NCBI RefSeq assembly: GCF_004006665.1
Contig: NZ_QOCL01000004.1
Coordinates: forward strand, 1-64,000
Direction: 5' to 3'
DNA: 64,000 bases
DNA from: Halobacteriovorax sp. HLS
Lineage (GTDB): Bacteria > Bdellovibrionota > Bacteriovoracia > Bacteriovoracales > Bacteriovoracaceae
A program made the translations under genes and the position numbers. The notes beneath the pieces were generated by a model, which did no database searches, was not told where the DNA came from, and worked only from the letters and a program-made list of their open reading frames with translations. Below, in pieces: positions 15,964 through 24,782 of this stretch. Each line of letters begins with the position of its first letter. The first letter of the stretch is position 1.

Positions 15964-16494
15964 ATGGAAATGATGATTAAAGGACTTGTTAGAAATAAAA
16001 ATCTATATAGAACCCTCAATATCTTCTCGTACTCAACAAATGGGTTGCCGGGGCTAGAGATTCGAGTTGGAACAAAAAGTTCGAGAATCTTGAAAGAGAA
16101 GATTATCTATTTGAGTCGAAAGCTTGATGTGAAGATACCCATAAAGAGATATGTCATTTGCGTAGAAGAGGGGGAAAATTTCTTACATTCTAGCGAGCTT
16201 AATCACTTAGAGCTTCCAATTCTAATCCTGTATTGGTGTTTAGCGTCTCAGATTTCAATCTCAAAACTTGATGATTGCATATGTGGGGGAACAGTATCTC
16301 TAGAGGGAATTATTAGACCACTAAATATTGAAGGAGAATATCTAAGGTTTTTTGAAAATAGAGAAGGTGTGAAAGTGTGGAAAGTTATTGCGGGACCAGC
16401 TCAAATAGAGTGTCGTAATTTACTTAGACTACCAATAGAAGATTTAATTAATCTTCCACTGGTAGGTGATAAGCTTAAATCGATAACGTCTTAA
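15964..16494 (+). CDS. Stand-alone ComM/YifB-type ChlI (Lon-like) domain
   Basis: A 176-residue cytosolic protein. It follows the N-terminal domain of ComM/YifB Mg-chelatase-like AAA+ proteins: NGLPGLEIRVG (family GLP-FTIVGL), a SRILKEKI stretch, IPIKRYVICVEEGE (family P-RRITVNLAPAD), LELPILILYWCLA (family FDLPIALGILAA) and GGTVSLEGIIRPLN (family GELSLDG-LRPV). The AAA+ module (about 330 residues) that normally follows is absent. There is no frameshift remnant, because the gene ends and pfkA begins in the opposite direction. TTAAGGAGAAG gives strong translation. Its 3' end overlaps pfkA by 20 nt. Confidence 0.65.
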   Translation: MEMMIKGLVRNKNLYRTLNIFSYSTNGLPGLEIRVGTKSSRILKEKIIYLSRKLDVKIPIKRYVICVEEGENFLHSSELNHLELPILILYWCLASQISISKLDDCICGGTVSLEGIIRPLNIEGEYLRFFENREGVKVWKVIAGPAQIECRNLLRLPIEDLINLPLVGDKLKSITS

Positions 16495-17452
16495 CGAGAT
16501 TTATATATTGCGGAAGGTACTCTGTTTTCTTTTCTAAACACTCTGTAAAGGGTACTGCAACAACATTTCCATTTCGATAAGCAGTAACAAAAGAGTTTTC
16601 TCCTTTCATTAGATTCTTTATTGCTAAATAGCCCATTCCTGAAGCGATAAAGCGGTCAACTCCAGATGGATTACCACCTCTTTGAATATGACCAAGAATA
16701 CAAACATGAGAATCAATTGAGTAATTACTTTTAAGATTTTCTCGGATCTCATGGCTGAGACCTTCTTTTTCCCCTTCAGCAACGATAATTATTGAAGAGT
16801 TCTTACCTCTTTTAACACCACGTTGAACGTCAGCAGCTATCTCGTCTATATTTACTTTTTCACTAGGGAGTACAACATTTTCTGCTCCTGTACAGACTCC
16901 TACGTGCAAGGCTATCGCAGGAGACTTTCTTCCCATAACCTCTACGATAAATGTTCTTTCATGAGAAGATGCTGTATCTCTAATCTTATCAACCGCATCT
17001 ATTGCTGTTTGAACAGCAGTATCAAACCCTATTGAATAGTCTGTTCCAGAGATATCATTATCAATAGTTCCCGGAATACCTGCAACAGGAATTCCATGTT
17101 CAGAGTGAAGCTTGTAGGCTCCATTAAATGAACCATCTCCACCAATAACAACAAGAGCATCAATTTTTTTTCGTTTTAAAATATGGGCAGCTTCTTTTCT
17201 AATTTCTGCTTCTTTGAATTCTGGACATCTCGATGTCTGCAAGATCGTTCCACCATGTTGAATAATATTTCCAACACTCGATACATCTAACTTTTTAATA
17301 TTACCCTCTAAAAGTCCTGCATATCCTCTTTGGATTCCATAAACTTCTAGTCCTTCGTTGATGGCAGTTCTAACGACGGCCCTAATTGCACAGTTCATAC
17401 CTGGGCTATCTCCACCGCTACAAAGTAGGCCAATTGATTTAATTTCGCTCAT
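16475..17452 (-). CDS. pfkA: 6-phosphofructokinase
   Basis: A 325-residue ATP-dependent enzyme that phosphorylates fructose 6-phosphate in glycolysis. ATP site: GGDSPG (13-18) and GGDGS (104-108). Catalytic segment PGTIDND with Asp131. Substrate motif EVMGRKSP; effector/substrate loop HIQRGG. Length is typical of the bacterial tetrameric enzyme. It starts 8 nt after the gpmI stop with AGGAAAG, so the two glycolytic genes form an operon. Confidence 0.95.
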   Translation of the reverse strand: MSEIKSIGLLCSGGDSPGMNCAIRAVVRTAINEGLEVYGIQRGYAGLLEGNIKKLDVSSVGNIIQHGGTILQTSRCPEFKEAEIRKEAAHILKRKKIDALVVIGGDGSFNGAYKLHSEHGIPVAGIPGTIDNDISGTDYSIGFDTAVQTAIDAVDKIRDTASSHERTFIVEVMGRKSPAIALHVGVCTGAENVVLPSEKVNIDEIAADVQRGVKRGKNSSIIIVAEGEKEGLSHEIRENLKSNYSIDSHVCILGHIQRGGNPSGVDRFIASGMGYLAIKNLMKGENSFVTAYRNGNVVAVPFTECLEKKTEYLPQYINLVKTLSI

Positions 17453-17460
17453 AATCTTTC

Positions 17461-18996
17461 CTATGCAAAAATATTTTTACCACTAAAGTAAGAAGGAATT
17501 TCTTTTCCCATTACATATAATATTGTTGGAGAAACATCCATAAGTGCATGTTCACCAGGGTTAATTTTGTAATCACATTCTTTTAGACTTGGATGGAAAA
17601 CACAAAAAGGCACTAAAGAATTAGTGTGAGAAGTGTGAGGAGAACCATCTTCGTAGGCCATTTGATCACTATTTCCATGATCGGCGGTTAAAAGTAGAGT
17701 TACATTTTCTTTTTCACACTTTTCTAATAATTTTTCTACACACTTGTCTAATGTTTCTACTGCTTTTACAGCAGCTTCAAAGTTTCCAGTATGTCCAACC
17801 ATATCCGAATTTGCAAAATTAACTAGATAGAACTTAATTGACTCATCTTCTAGTTTCTCCAGTAGCTTATCTGTTACCTTGTATGCACTCATCTGAGGCA
17901 TTTGGTCATAAGTACTTACTTCTTTTGGAGATGGGATTAAAAAGTGTTCCTCATTTGGAAATGTCTCTTTCTTACCTCCATTGAAGAAGAATGTTACGTG
18001 AGCGTATTTTTCAGTTTCTGCGATCTTAAATTGTTTCAGACCCAGTGATGAGACGTATTCCGACATAACTCCTGATAGCTTCTCTTTATCAAAGAGAATA
18101 GGAAGCTGGACTTCATCAGGAATGTATGGAGTCATACATAAGAAGTAATGTGGAATAAAGGTTCTTTCAAACTCTTTAAATTTAGGATCATTAAAACATA
18201 GAGATAGTTGAATAGCTCTGTCAGGTCTAAAGTTTATGAAGAAGATTGAATCCCCATCTTTCATGGCGCCACTTTTATCTAGTAGCGCAGGTGTTATGAA
18301 TTCATCAAAGCGACCTTCTTGATATTCATTTTCTAGGTATTCAATAGGTGAGAGCTCGGAGATTTTTGCATTTGCTGTAAATGTATCATAGCAAAGTTTT
18401 ATCTTTTCCCATCTTCTATCTCTATCCATTCCTACTGAGCGTCCTTGAATCGAAGCAAACGTAAAATTAGGAATTGTTAATAAGTCTTGAATATATTTTG
18501 CTCCAACATCTCTAGCTGTGTCTCTTCCATCCATGAAAGCATGAAAGAAAACTTCTAAATCACCCTCACTATTTAAGGCCTCAATTGTATGCTTAATATG
18601 ATTGATATGTGAGTGAACTCCACCATCTGAGAGAAGACCCATTATATGGATACGTTTATTTGATTTTCTCGCGGCCTGCTTTAATTCTTTTATTTTTTCA
18701 AGTTCATGAAACTTTCCAGCTTCAATTGATTCATTGATTCTCACAAGGTCTTGTCTAACAGGTCTTCCGGCCCCTAGGTTCATATGGCCAACTTCAGAGT
18801 TGCCAATGACTCCTTTAGGTAATCCAACTTTTACGCCGCCAGCTTCAATCTTAGTAAAAGGATATTGCTTAAAGAGCTTGTCTAGATTTGGTGTATCTGC
18901 GGCCTTTATAGCATTCTTGTAATCACTATCATTAATGCCGTATCCGTCTAAGATAACCAGTAAGGCCCTATCACTAAGGTTTTTTATAGATTTCAA
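17461..18996 (-). CDS. gpmI: 2,3-bisphosphoglycerate-independent phosphoglycerate mutase
   Basis: A 511-residue Mn-dependent alkaline-phosphatase-fold enzyme that interconverts 3- and 2-phosphoglycerate. The metal site begins LDGYG (17-20); the phospho-acceptor is Ser67 in GNSEVGHMNLG. The transferase insert follows (GLLSDGGVHSH, HAFMDGRDT), and the C-terminal metal motif is TADHGNSDQM plus HTSHTN. Length is normal. It heads a two-gene unit with pfkA and starts 36 nt after the stop of the TPR-barrel gene on the same strand. Confidence 0.95.
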   Translation of the reverse strand: MKSIKNLSDRALLVILDGYGINDSDYKNAIKAADTPNLDKLFKQYPFTKIEAGGVKVGLPKGVIGNSEVGHMNLGAGRPVRQDLVRINESIEAGKFHELEKIKELKQAARKSNKRIHIMGLLSDGGVHSHINHIKHTIEALNSEGDLEVFFHAFMDGRDTARDVGAKYIQDLLTIPNFTFASIQGRSVGMDRDRRWEKIKLCYDTFTANAKISELSPIEYLENEYQEGRFDEFITPALLDKSGAMKDGDSIFFINFRPDRAIQLSLCFNDPKFKEFERTFIPHYFLCMTPYIPDEVQLPILFDKEKLSGVMSEYVSSLGLKQFKIAETEKYAHVTFFFNGGKKETFPNEEHFLIPSPKEVSTYDQMPQMSAYKVTDKLLEKLEDESIKFYLVNFANSDMVGHTGNFEAAVKAVETLDKCVEKLLEKCEKENVTLLLTADHGNSDQMAYEDGSPHTSHTNSLVPFCVFHPSLKECDYKINPGEHALMDVSPTILYVMGKEIPSYFSGKNIFA

Positions 18997-19032
18997 AAAG
19001 TTCTCCTGTAGTTTTAAACAGATTCTACAATA

Positions 19033-20664
19033 TTAATATGTATAGGTAAGGCCAAAAGAAGTGTCAAAAACATTCGTCTTAGCTGAAGATTTCCATGACT
19101 TAATGCTTTGTGTAGCGTCGAAGTCTATAGATAGACCTTTAATATATTGAAATCGGTAGCTTAAGTAAGCGCTTAGTAAGAACTCAGAGTAACTAAGATC
19201 AGCATTAGCATTCGTGTTCATAATGAAGGAGCTATACGCAAATAGGGTAAATCTTCTATTAAACGTAGTATAGTTACTTGCTGTAAGGGAGTATGCCATA
19301 GAGTTACTTGAGTAAAATTCCCCTTCTTCAATTTGAGAAACCTTTGCTGAGTAAGATGGAGAAAAATAGATAGTATTCCAAAAAGGTGTGTAGGAGATGA
19401 TCAGAGACTTTGTAATCCTTGCTGTTTGCTCAAATTCATATTGAAGTACTTCAATAGGAATTTGATAACTTAATGTTCCAGATTTTAAATTATAAATATA
19501 TTCAGCACTAAGTTCCGTAAAAGTATTATTCTTTTTGTGTCCACTCATTTGATCAATGGGAGTATATGTCTGTCTATAGTCAAGGCCAAATCTTAATAGA
19601 GATTTCTCAAAATTATCATATCTCAAAGAAAATGCACCTCCCATAACTCTTTCATCAAGAGCAATTAAGAGAGGATCATTATATGTTAAATCACTAAAAC
19701 GAAAGCTGCTCACAAAAGAGAAGTTTCCATAATGTTTACTTGAAAAGAGGACATCAAGATTTGCCTTGTTAAAGTTTGCAGATTTTTTTCCATACACTGA
19801 AGGGTCTAGAGTCTCGAGCTGAATATCTGTTAGGGAATTAACATTAGAGTTATATCCATAATCGTAGCCAAATTTAAATGTAAAGTATGGAATGGTAATA
19901 CCTCTAATATATAAATTAGCAAATTGCTTTAAAGAGGTTTCCGCACTCGGATCAAGAGAAATTGACTTTAAGAAAATCATTCCAGCTTCAGTATGACCAT
20001 CACGAATTAAACTATCAGCGAGTAGGTAGTTAATATTTTGAAGATCTGCCCCAGGATTACCTTTTGTAAATTCTTCTTTGGCCGCGTTGAAGTTTTGAAT
20101 CGCCTCTTGATAGTTATCGAGCTTTGAACTTGTAAGACCTAGAAAGTACTTACTAGAAGCTAAGTCATAGCGAAAGCGCTCACAAACTCTAAAAAACTTA
20201 TATGCGTGCATGTATAATTGCTTTTGAAAGTCTTTGTTATTCTCAAAGCTCTCAGCAATTGCGAGATAGGTCTTTCCTATTTCCATATAGACTTCAAGGG
20301 CCTGAGTTGACGGTACAGAGATAGACTTTAAAAGTTTATTAAGTGAATCAATATTCTTTTGTAAAATAATTTTCTTACCGTCTATAGGGTGAACTTTCTT
20401 AATTATATAATAGTAGACTCGCATCGCTTTGGAGTTATTGCCCTTTTCTAAATGTAGCTTTGCTAGAAAGTAGTAAGTCGGAATATGAAAGTTGTCTTTA
20501 TCCATATTCATCTTTATAAGTTCAAAGGCCTTATCAAAGTCTTTATCTGTAATTGCTAGCTCAATCTTAGCTAGCCGAACTTCTTGGATTTCTTGAATAG
20601 GAGTAAGAGCAAATACTTGATTCGTTAGAAAGAGTAAAATTGCTAGTTTTAGAAAAAAAGCCAT
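19033..20664 (-). CDS. TPR plus outer-membrane beta-barrel protein (SLAM/DUF560-like layout)
   Basis: A 543-residue protein with a signal peptide (residues 1-19). Residues about 28-245 form TPR-like helical repeats (AFELIKMNM..., YYFLAKLHLEKGNNSKAM, KYFLGLTSSKLDNYQEAI, YLLADSLIRDGH). From about 258 to the end it alternates like a transmembrane barrel, opening FGYDYGYNSNVN and ending in Tyr (SFGLTYTY). A periplasmic TPR followed by a barrel whose first strand carries a D/NSNVN motif is the layout of DUF560/SLAM proteins, which help export surface lipoproteins. The substrate here is unknown. It is divergent from a FecR-domain gene, and a lipoprotein gene follows. Confidence 0.65.
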   Translation of the reverse strand: MAFFLKLAILLFLTNQVFALTPIQEIQEVRLAKIELAITDKDFDKAFELIKMNMDKDNFHIPTYYFLAKLHLEKGNNSKAMRVYYYIIKKVHPIDGKKIILQKNIDSLNKLLKSISVPSTQALEVYMEIGKTYLAIAESFENNKDFQKQLYMHAYKFFRVCERFRYDLASSKYFLGLTSSKLDNYQEAIQNFNAAKEEFTKGNPGADLQNINYLLADSLIRDGHTEAGMIFLKSISLDPSAETSLKQFANLYIRGITIPYFTFKFGYDYGYNSNVNSLTDIQLETLDPSVYGKKSANFNKANLDVLFSSKHYGNFSFVSSFRFSDLTYNDPLLIALDERVMGGAFSLRYDNFEKSLLRFGLDYRQTYTPIDQMSGHKKNNTFTELSAEYIYNLKSGTLSYQIPIEVLQYEFEQTARITKSLIISYTPFWNTIYFSPSYSAKVSQIEEGEFYSSNSMAYSLTASNYTTFNRRFTLFAYSSFIMNTNANADLSYSEFLLSAYLSYRFQYIKGLSIDFDATQSIKSWKSSAKTNVFDTSFGLTYTY

Positions 20665-20727
20665 AAAGAGTCATTATTAAAGTAATTCTAATAAAAATAA
20701 TAACTTAGTATCAATTTTATATGTACT

Positions 20728-20777
20728 GGGAATCAATTCCCTTATTTTATTTATAACAAGTAGTATCAGGTACTTGT
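20728..20777. promoter_or_regulatory. Two inverted repeats between the TPR-barrel and FecR genes
   Basis: GGGAATCAATTCCC (20728-20741), and ACAAGTA...TACTTGT with an 8-nt gap (20756-20777), lie in the 242-nt divergent region. They could bind a regulator of both genes. Confidence 0.4.
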
Positions 20778-20811
20778 GAGTTAGGTGACCCAAAAAGATG
20801 GAGGTTTTTTC

Positions 20812-20838
20812 TCAAGTATTTCGTTAAGTTTCCGATAA
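20812..20838 (+). promoter_or_regulatory. Possible sigma-28-like promoter of the FecR-domain gene
   Basis: TCAA, 15 nt, TCCGATAA resembles the flagellar consensus TAAA-N15-GCCGATAA with one mismatch in each half. It is about 70 nt ahead of the start codon. Weak evidence on its own. Confidence 0.25.
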
Positions 20839-20906
20839 TATGTTGTGATCCCTAATCACGGTAGAATCAACTAGAAGACATATCTTTAAACCTCAAGGAG
20901 AGGAAG

Positions 20907-21977
20907 ATGAAGACCTTTATACTTACACTCTTTTTATTTGCATTAAGTTTGAGCTCTCTTTCTCTTGAATCAATTGGTCGCGTTGTAAAAATTCACGGAG
21001 ACGTCCTAAACCATTATGAAGGTGCAGAGCTTTCGCTAAAAAAGGGTGATCATCTCTATGTTGGAGCGAAGCTTGTTAGTGGAAAGAGAAGTTTTATCAA
21101 AATTATGATGAAGGATGACACAATCTTTCAACTTGGACCTAATTCTGAGTTCTCATTAGAGAAGTTTGAATTCAAATCTAAGTCTGAAAGAGAGGCCGTA
21201 TATAATTTGGCGAAAGGGAAACTAAGAAGCCTTTTCACTGTAAAAGCACCAACAAGGAGTCTTAAGATAAAGACTCCTACAGCTTCAATGGGAGTTAGAG
21301 GAACAGAAATTCTCTCTGATGTTTATAAGTTAGAAGGAAAGATCACAACAGATATCGCTCTTCTTTCTGGCTCTCTTGAAGTCCAGGCCAAAGGTGTAAC
21401 TAAGAAGATCATGATGCAGCCAGGATTTGTATATAAATCTTCTCTTGGTAACTCCATTGATAAAATTGCTGTTAGAGGTGAAATGAGAAGAATGGACCGA
21501 AGAGTATTTGCAAGGGCCAAGAGCTCAAAAGATATTAAGAACGTTTTTCTAAGTGATGTAAGATCAAGTGTTGATGCTAAATTAACAAAGGGAATTAAGT
21601 TCGAAACGACTCCTGAAAAAACAAAAGAAGAGCAAATCAGAGTACCTGCAACTAACGATCTAAAGCCGCAGATGAATAAAGAAGAGTCGAGCAGGCCTAG
21701 TAATAAAATGAATCAACATATAAAACCACAAACAATGGATATCAAAACTCGGCCAGCAATTGATGAAGGTTCATCTATTAAATTCATGGATAAGAACAAA
21801 TTGAAGTCAAAGTTGATTAGAGAAAATACTCTTATTAGGAAGACTCAATTTGATTCAACTAATTTTAAGATTGATCAAAGAAGTCTGCCTGCACCAAAGC
21901 CTATAGCCCCGACTGACACTAAGCCTGATGCAGGAACTATTACTGATCCTGTTAGCGGACAAACTAGCACCCCATAA
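20907..21977 (+). CDS. Exported FecR-domain protein
   Basis: A 356-residue periplasmic or surface protein with a signal peptide (residues 1-19). Residues about 22-190 form a FecR domain: IGRVVKIHGDV, LSLKKGDHLYVGAKLVSG, MMKDDTIFQLGPNSEF, VRGTEILSD and a final FVYKS segment. Unlike classical FecR it has no inner-membrane anchor or sigma-factor partner. The remaining 160 residues are Lys/Pro/Thr-rich low complexity. Such free FecR domains often occur beside TPR-barrel proteins, as here. AAGGAGAGG supports the start. Confidence 0.8.
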   Translation: MKTFILTLFLFALSLSSLSLESIGRVVKIHGDVLNHYEGAELSLKKGDHLYVGAKLVSGKRSFIKIMMKDDTIFQLGPNSEFSLEKFEFKSKSEREAVYNLAKGKLRSLFTVKAPTRSLKIKTPTASMGVRGTEILSDVYKLEGKITTDIALLSGSLEVQAKGVTKKIMMQPGFVYKSSLGNSIDKIAVRGEMRRMDRRVFARAKSSKDIKNVFLSDVRSSVDAKLTKGIKFETTPEKTKEEQIRVPATNDLKPQMNKEESSRPSNKMNQHIKPQTMDIKTRPAIDEGSSIKFMDKNKLKSKLIRENTLIRKTQFDSTNFKIDQRSLPAPKPIAPTDTKPDAGTITDPVSGQTSTP

Positions 21978-21983
21978 GTACAT

Positions 21984-22005
21984 AGGCCTTCAAATGAAGG
22001 CCTTT
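21984..22005 (+). terminator. Terminator-like hairpin after the FecR-domain gene
   Basis: AGGCCTTC, AAAT, GAAGGCCT followed by a short T-rich stretch (TTCGTCT). Confidence 0.6.
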
Positions 22006-22114
22006 CGTCTCATCTTTGATAGCGACTAAATTCTTCACACTAATAAATAAATATAATGATAAATTGTCTAAACTTTAGTCACCGTACAGTTTTCTATACT
22101 CTAGTCACCTCATA

Positions 22115-22139
22115 AGTACTTAATTCTTAGTACTTAATT
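22115..22139 (+). repeat. Direct repeat upstream of the sigma-54 promoter
   Basis: AGTACTTAATT occurs at 22115-22125 and 22129-22139. A second pair, TAGTCACC, is at 22076-22083 and 22102-22109. Paired sites 2-65 nt above a -24 box are where an enhancer-binding activator or co-regulator could sit. Confidence 0.45.
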
Positions 22140-22140
22140 T

Positions 22141-22156
22141 TGGCACTCATATTGCT
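22141..22156 (+). promoter_or_regulatory. Sigma-54 (-24/-12) promoter
   Basis: TGGCACTCATATTGCT matches the consensus TGGCAC-R-N4-TTGCW at all but the R position, with exact GG-N10-GC spacing. Transcription would start near 22168, about 37 nt ahead of the lipoprotein start codon. Confidence 0.7.
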
Positions 22157-22204
22157 CTATTAATAAGTGAACAAAACTTATTCGTTAATACGGAGGATAG
22201 AGAT

Positions 22205-22909
22205 ATGAAACTTAAAACGGCTTTGCATTTTTTGGTGGCTGCCTTAATTGCTTTTGGAGTTACTTCTTGTGGAAGTGATAAAAATAAAACTGATTCTGGT
22301 GCGATAGTTAATACGACCCCAATTACTGGAACTATTAATGCTAATCCAGGTCAGGGAGCACTAACGAGAGATGAATTTTATAATGAAGTTGCTAATAATC
22401 GCTTTGATGAAGGAAGTGAGCCAGGATTATATTCATTTCCAAAAAACTCAACTTCAGGTTCTAACTTTAACTTCGATTTTTGTTGGGGTTATCAAGACTG
22501 TATGCAGCAGCAATTAGAAAAGTCTCAAGCTCAGGTAAATTATGCTTATTGGAGATTTTTAGAAAGCGACAGCGAAACAATTTATAGAAACTTTACGGCC
22601 AATGGTCTTACTTATACTGCACCGGCAAGTGATGATATGTTTGGTAATACTATGTCTAGTCTTAGATCAGGACTACTGACAATTATCAGTAACGCATCAA
22701 GTGTAGAGAAGTATGATTCATACTATGGAGGATTTACTAGAGTGACTTCAACAACTAGTAATGGGACAGTTGATATTTCTCCTTACTTTGGAGGAAATAA
22801 CTCAAGCTATCAGCAGCGCTCAAAGGTCTTCAGATTTAGATTTAATAATAAGTACTATATTATTGATCTAACAAAATCATTAATTAAAAACCCGACTGCG
22901 GTTTACTAA
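22205..22909 (+). CDS. Lipoprotein under a sigma-54 promoter
   Basis: A 234-residue protein with lipobox VTSC (Cys22), followed by GSDKNK and a Ser/Thr/Gly/Asn-rich linker, so it is probably anchored in the outer membrane. No known domain is recognised. A single CWGYQDC pair may form a disulfide. The C-terminus is beta-rich (VFRFRFNNKYYIIDL). ACGGAGGA supports the start. It is monocistronic, with a dedicated promoter and a strong terminator. It follows the FecR/TPR-barrel pair and could be a client of the barrel; that is inference. Confidence 0.75.
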   Translation: MKLKTALHFLVAALIAFGVTSCGSDKNKTDSGAIVNTTPITGTINANPGQGALTRDEFYNEVANNRFDEGSEPGLYSFPKNSTSGSNFNFDFCWGYQDCMQQQLEKSQAQVNYAYWRFLESDSETIYRNFTANGLTYTAPASDDMFGNTMSSLRSGLLTIISNASSVEKYDSYYGGFTRVTSTTSNGTVDISPYFGGNNSSYQQRSKVFRFRFNNKYYIIDLTKSLIKNPTAVY

Positions 22910-22910
22910 T

Positions 22911-22942
22911 AAAAAGGAGAGCAATAAGCTCTCCTTTTTTTT
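22911..22942 (+). terminator. Strong rho-independent terminator
   Basis: AAAAAGGAGAGC, loop AATAA, GCTCTCCTTTTT, with eight T in total. Confidence 0.9.
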
Positions 22943-23018
22943 GTCTACTTTTTCCACTGCCTAGAATTTCCAAAATGACATATAATAAATTGGTATTAAT
23001 TTTAAAAGGATTTAGAAT

Positions 23019-24734
23019 ATGGCCCAATTTAAAACAGATCTTCAAGATATCTATTTTAACTTATTTAACGTAAATAAAGTTCAAGATCATTCAACTGATC
23101 TAGGAATAGATGACCTAAAGGATATTATCTCTCAATTTAATAAGTTCACTGAAAATGAAATCTATCCAACGAGAATGAAAGGGGATGAAGAAGGCGTTAA
23201 GATTGTTGATGGAAAGGTTATTGTTCCTGAGTGCTTTCACAGTCCTAATAAGCAATTTTATGAAAATGGTTGGTATGCTCTAGGTTACCCTGAAGATATC
23301 GGAGGAATGCCTGCACCACATGCTGTTTCTATTACTTGCAACTCAATTGCGATTGGAGCGAATGTAGCTTTCTCAATGTATTACGGACTTACTAGAGGGG
23401 CCATGAATGTGATTCATCAAGTTGGTACACAGGCGCAAAAAGACTTATACGTTCCAAAGATGATGTCTGGTGAATGGGGTGGGACAATGTGTCTTACTGA
23501 AGCCGGAGCAGGGTCTGATGTTGGAGCTGCACAAAGTACTGCGACTCCGATTGAAGGTGGAAAGTATTCAATAAAGGGTGTAAAAATATTTATTTCTTCT
23601 GGAGAGAGTGATCTCTATGAAAATAATATTCACCTCGTTCTAGCTAAAACGCCGAATGCGCCAAAAGGATCGAAAGGCCTTTCACTATTTATTGTTCCAA
23701 GATTTAATATTGAAAATGGTAGTAGCAATAATGTTACATGTACCAAGATAGAAGAAAAGATGGGGATTCATGCTTCGGCAACTTGTGAATTAACATTTGG
23801 TCAAGATGGGGAATGTGTAGGAGAGCTCATTGGAGAAGAGTTTGCTGGTATGGCAAATATGTTCATTATGATGAATGAAGCGAGACTTCTTTGTGGATTA
23901 CAAGGAGAGTCTCAGGCCAATTTGGCATATATGCTAACTGAACAATATGCCAGAGAAAGAGTTCAGTTTGGAACTGAAATCTGTAATCTTCCAGATGTCA
24001 GAAGACTACTTTTAAAAATGAGAGCGCTATCTAGAGGAATGAGGGCCCTAACTCTATACACGGGTAATCTCTTTGATTTAGAACATACTGATGAAATAGC
24101 GGCCAAAGAGATTGCTCTACTAACTCCAATTTGTAAGGCCTATTGTTCGGATGAAGGTTTCAATGTTGCAGTTGATGCAGTTCAGGTTCACGGTGGCTAT
24201 GGTTTTTGTACAGAGTATGGAGTAGAGCAATTTATCAGAGACACGAAGATTGCAAGTATTTATGAAGGTACTAATGGAATTCAAGCAATCGATTTTGTAA
24301 CGAGAAAAATTTTAAAAGATAAGGCGCAGACTTTCTTTGCTGTTGGTAAGAAGATTCAAGCTGTTATGGAAACTCCTGAAGCAAAAGAGTTTACTCATGA
24401 AACTTCGATGATTGGAAAGTCGATGGAAATGTCTGAGGAGATATTGAAAAGATTTTCTAAAATGGTTGCAGAGAAAAAGGAGTTAGATATACTTTCTCAC
24501 TCTACTGACTTTCTCAATTACTGTGGAAATCTAGTTGTTGCTTGGATGCTTCTAGAGCACGCCGTTCTAGCAAAAAAAGAGATGGCCACGGAATGTAGTG
24601 AAGAAGAGAAGAAATATTACCAGTCTAAAATAGTCGACTTTAAGATCTTTTGTCAGTACCAGCTTGTCAAAAATATTGGTATAGGCAATAGCATATTAAA
24701 TTTTGAAAATAACTTAATGAAACTAGAGCTTTAG
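23019..24734 (+). CDS. Acyl-CoA dehydrogenase, large form
   Basis: A 571-residue FAD enzyme for the first step of acyl-CoA beta-oxidation. FAD/substrate motifs CLTEAGAGSDVG and ISSGE are visible. The IYEGTNGIQ segment carries the region of the catalytic Glu in this branch. The extra C-terminal helical domain (about residues 450-571) places it with the roughly 590-residue dehydrogenases such as DmdC and FadE5-like enzymes. Chain length and substrate are not readable. It starts about 75 nt after the lipoprotein terminator. Confidence 0.88.
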   Translation: MAQFKTDLQDIYFNLFNVNKVQDHSTDLGIDDLKDIISQFNKFTENEIYPTRMKGDEEGVKIVDGKVIVPECFHSPNKQFYENGWYALGYPEDIGGMPAPHAVSITCNSIAIGANVAFSMYYGLTRGAMNVIHQVGTQAQKDLYVPKMMSGEWGGTMCLTEAGAGSDVGAAQSTATPIEGGKYSIKGVKIFISSGESDLYENNIHLVLAKTPNAPKGSKGLSLFIVPRFNIENGSSNNVTCTKIEEKMGIHASATCELTFGQDGECVGELIGEEFAGMANMFIMMNEARLLCGLQGESQANLAYMLTEQYARERVQFGTEICNLPDVRRLLLKMRALSRGMRALTLYTGNLFDLEHTDEIAAKEIALLTPICKAYCSDEGFNVAVDAVQVHGGYGFCTEYGVEQFIRDTKIASIYEGTNGIQAIDFVTRKILKDKAQTFFAVGKKIQAVMETPEAKEFTHETSMIGKSMEMSEEILKRFSKMVAEKKELDILSHSTDFLNYCGNLVVAWMLLEHAVLAKKEMATECSEEEKKYYQSKIVDFKIFCQYQLVKNIGIGNSILNFENNLMKLEL

Positions 24735-24782
24735 GGCAATTAGTGTTAAGATGTGTTTTGTATTATTTTGAACTAGGGAAAT

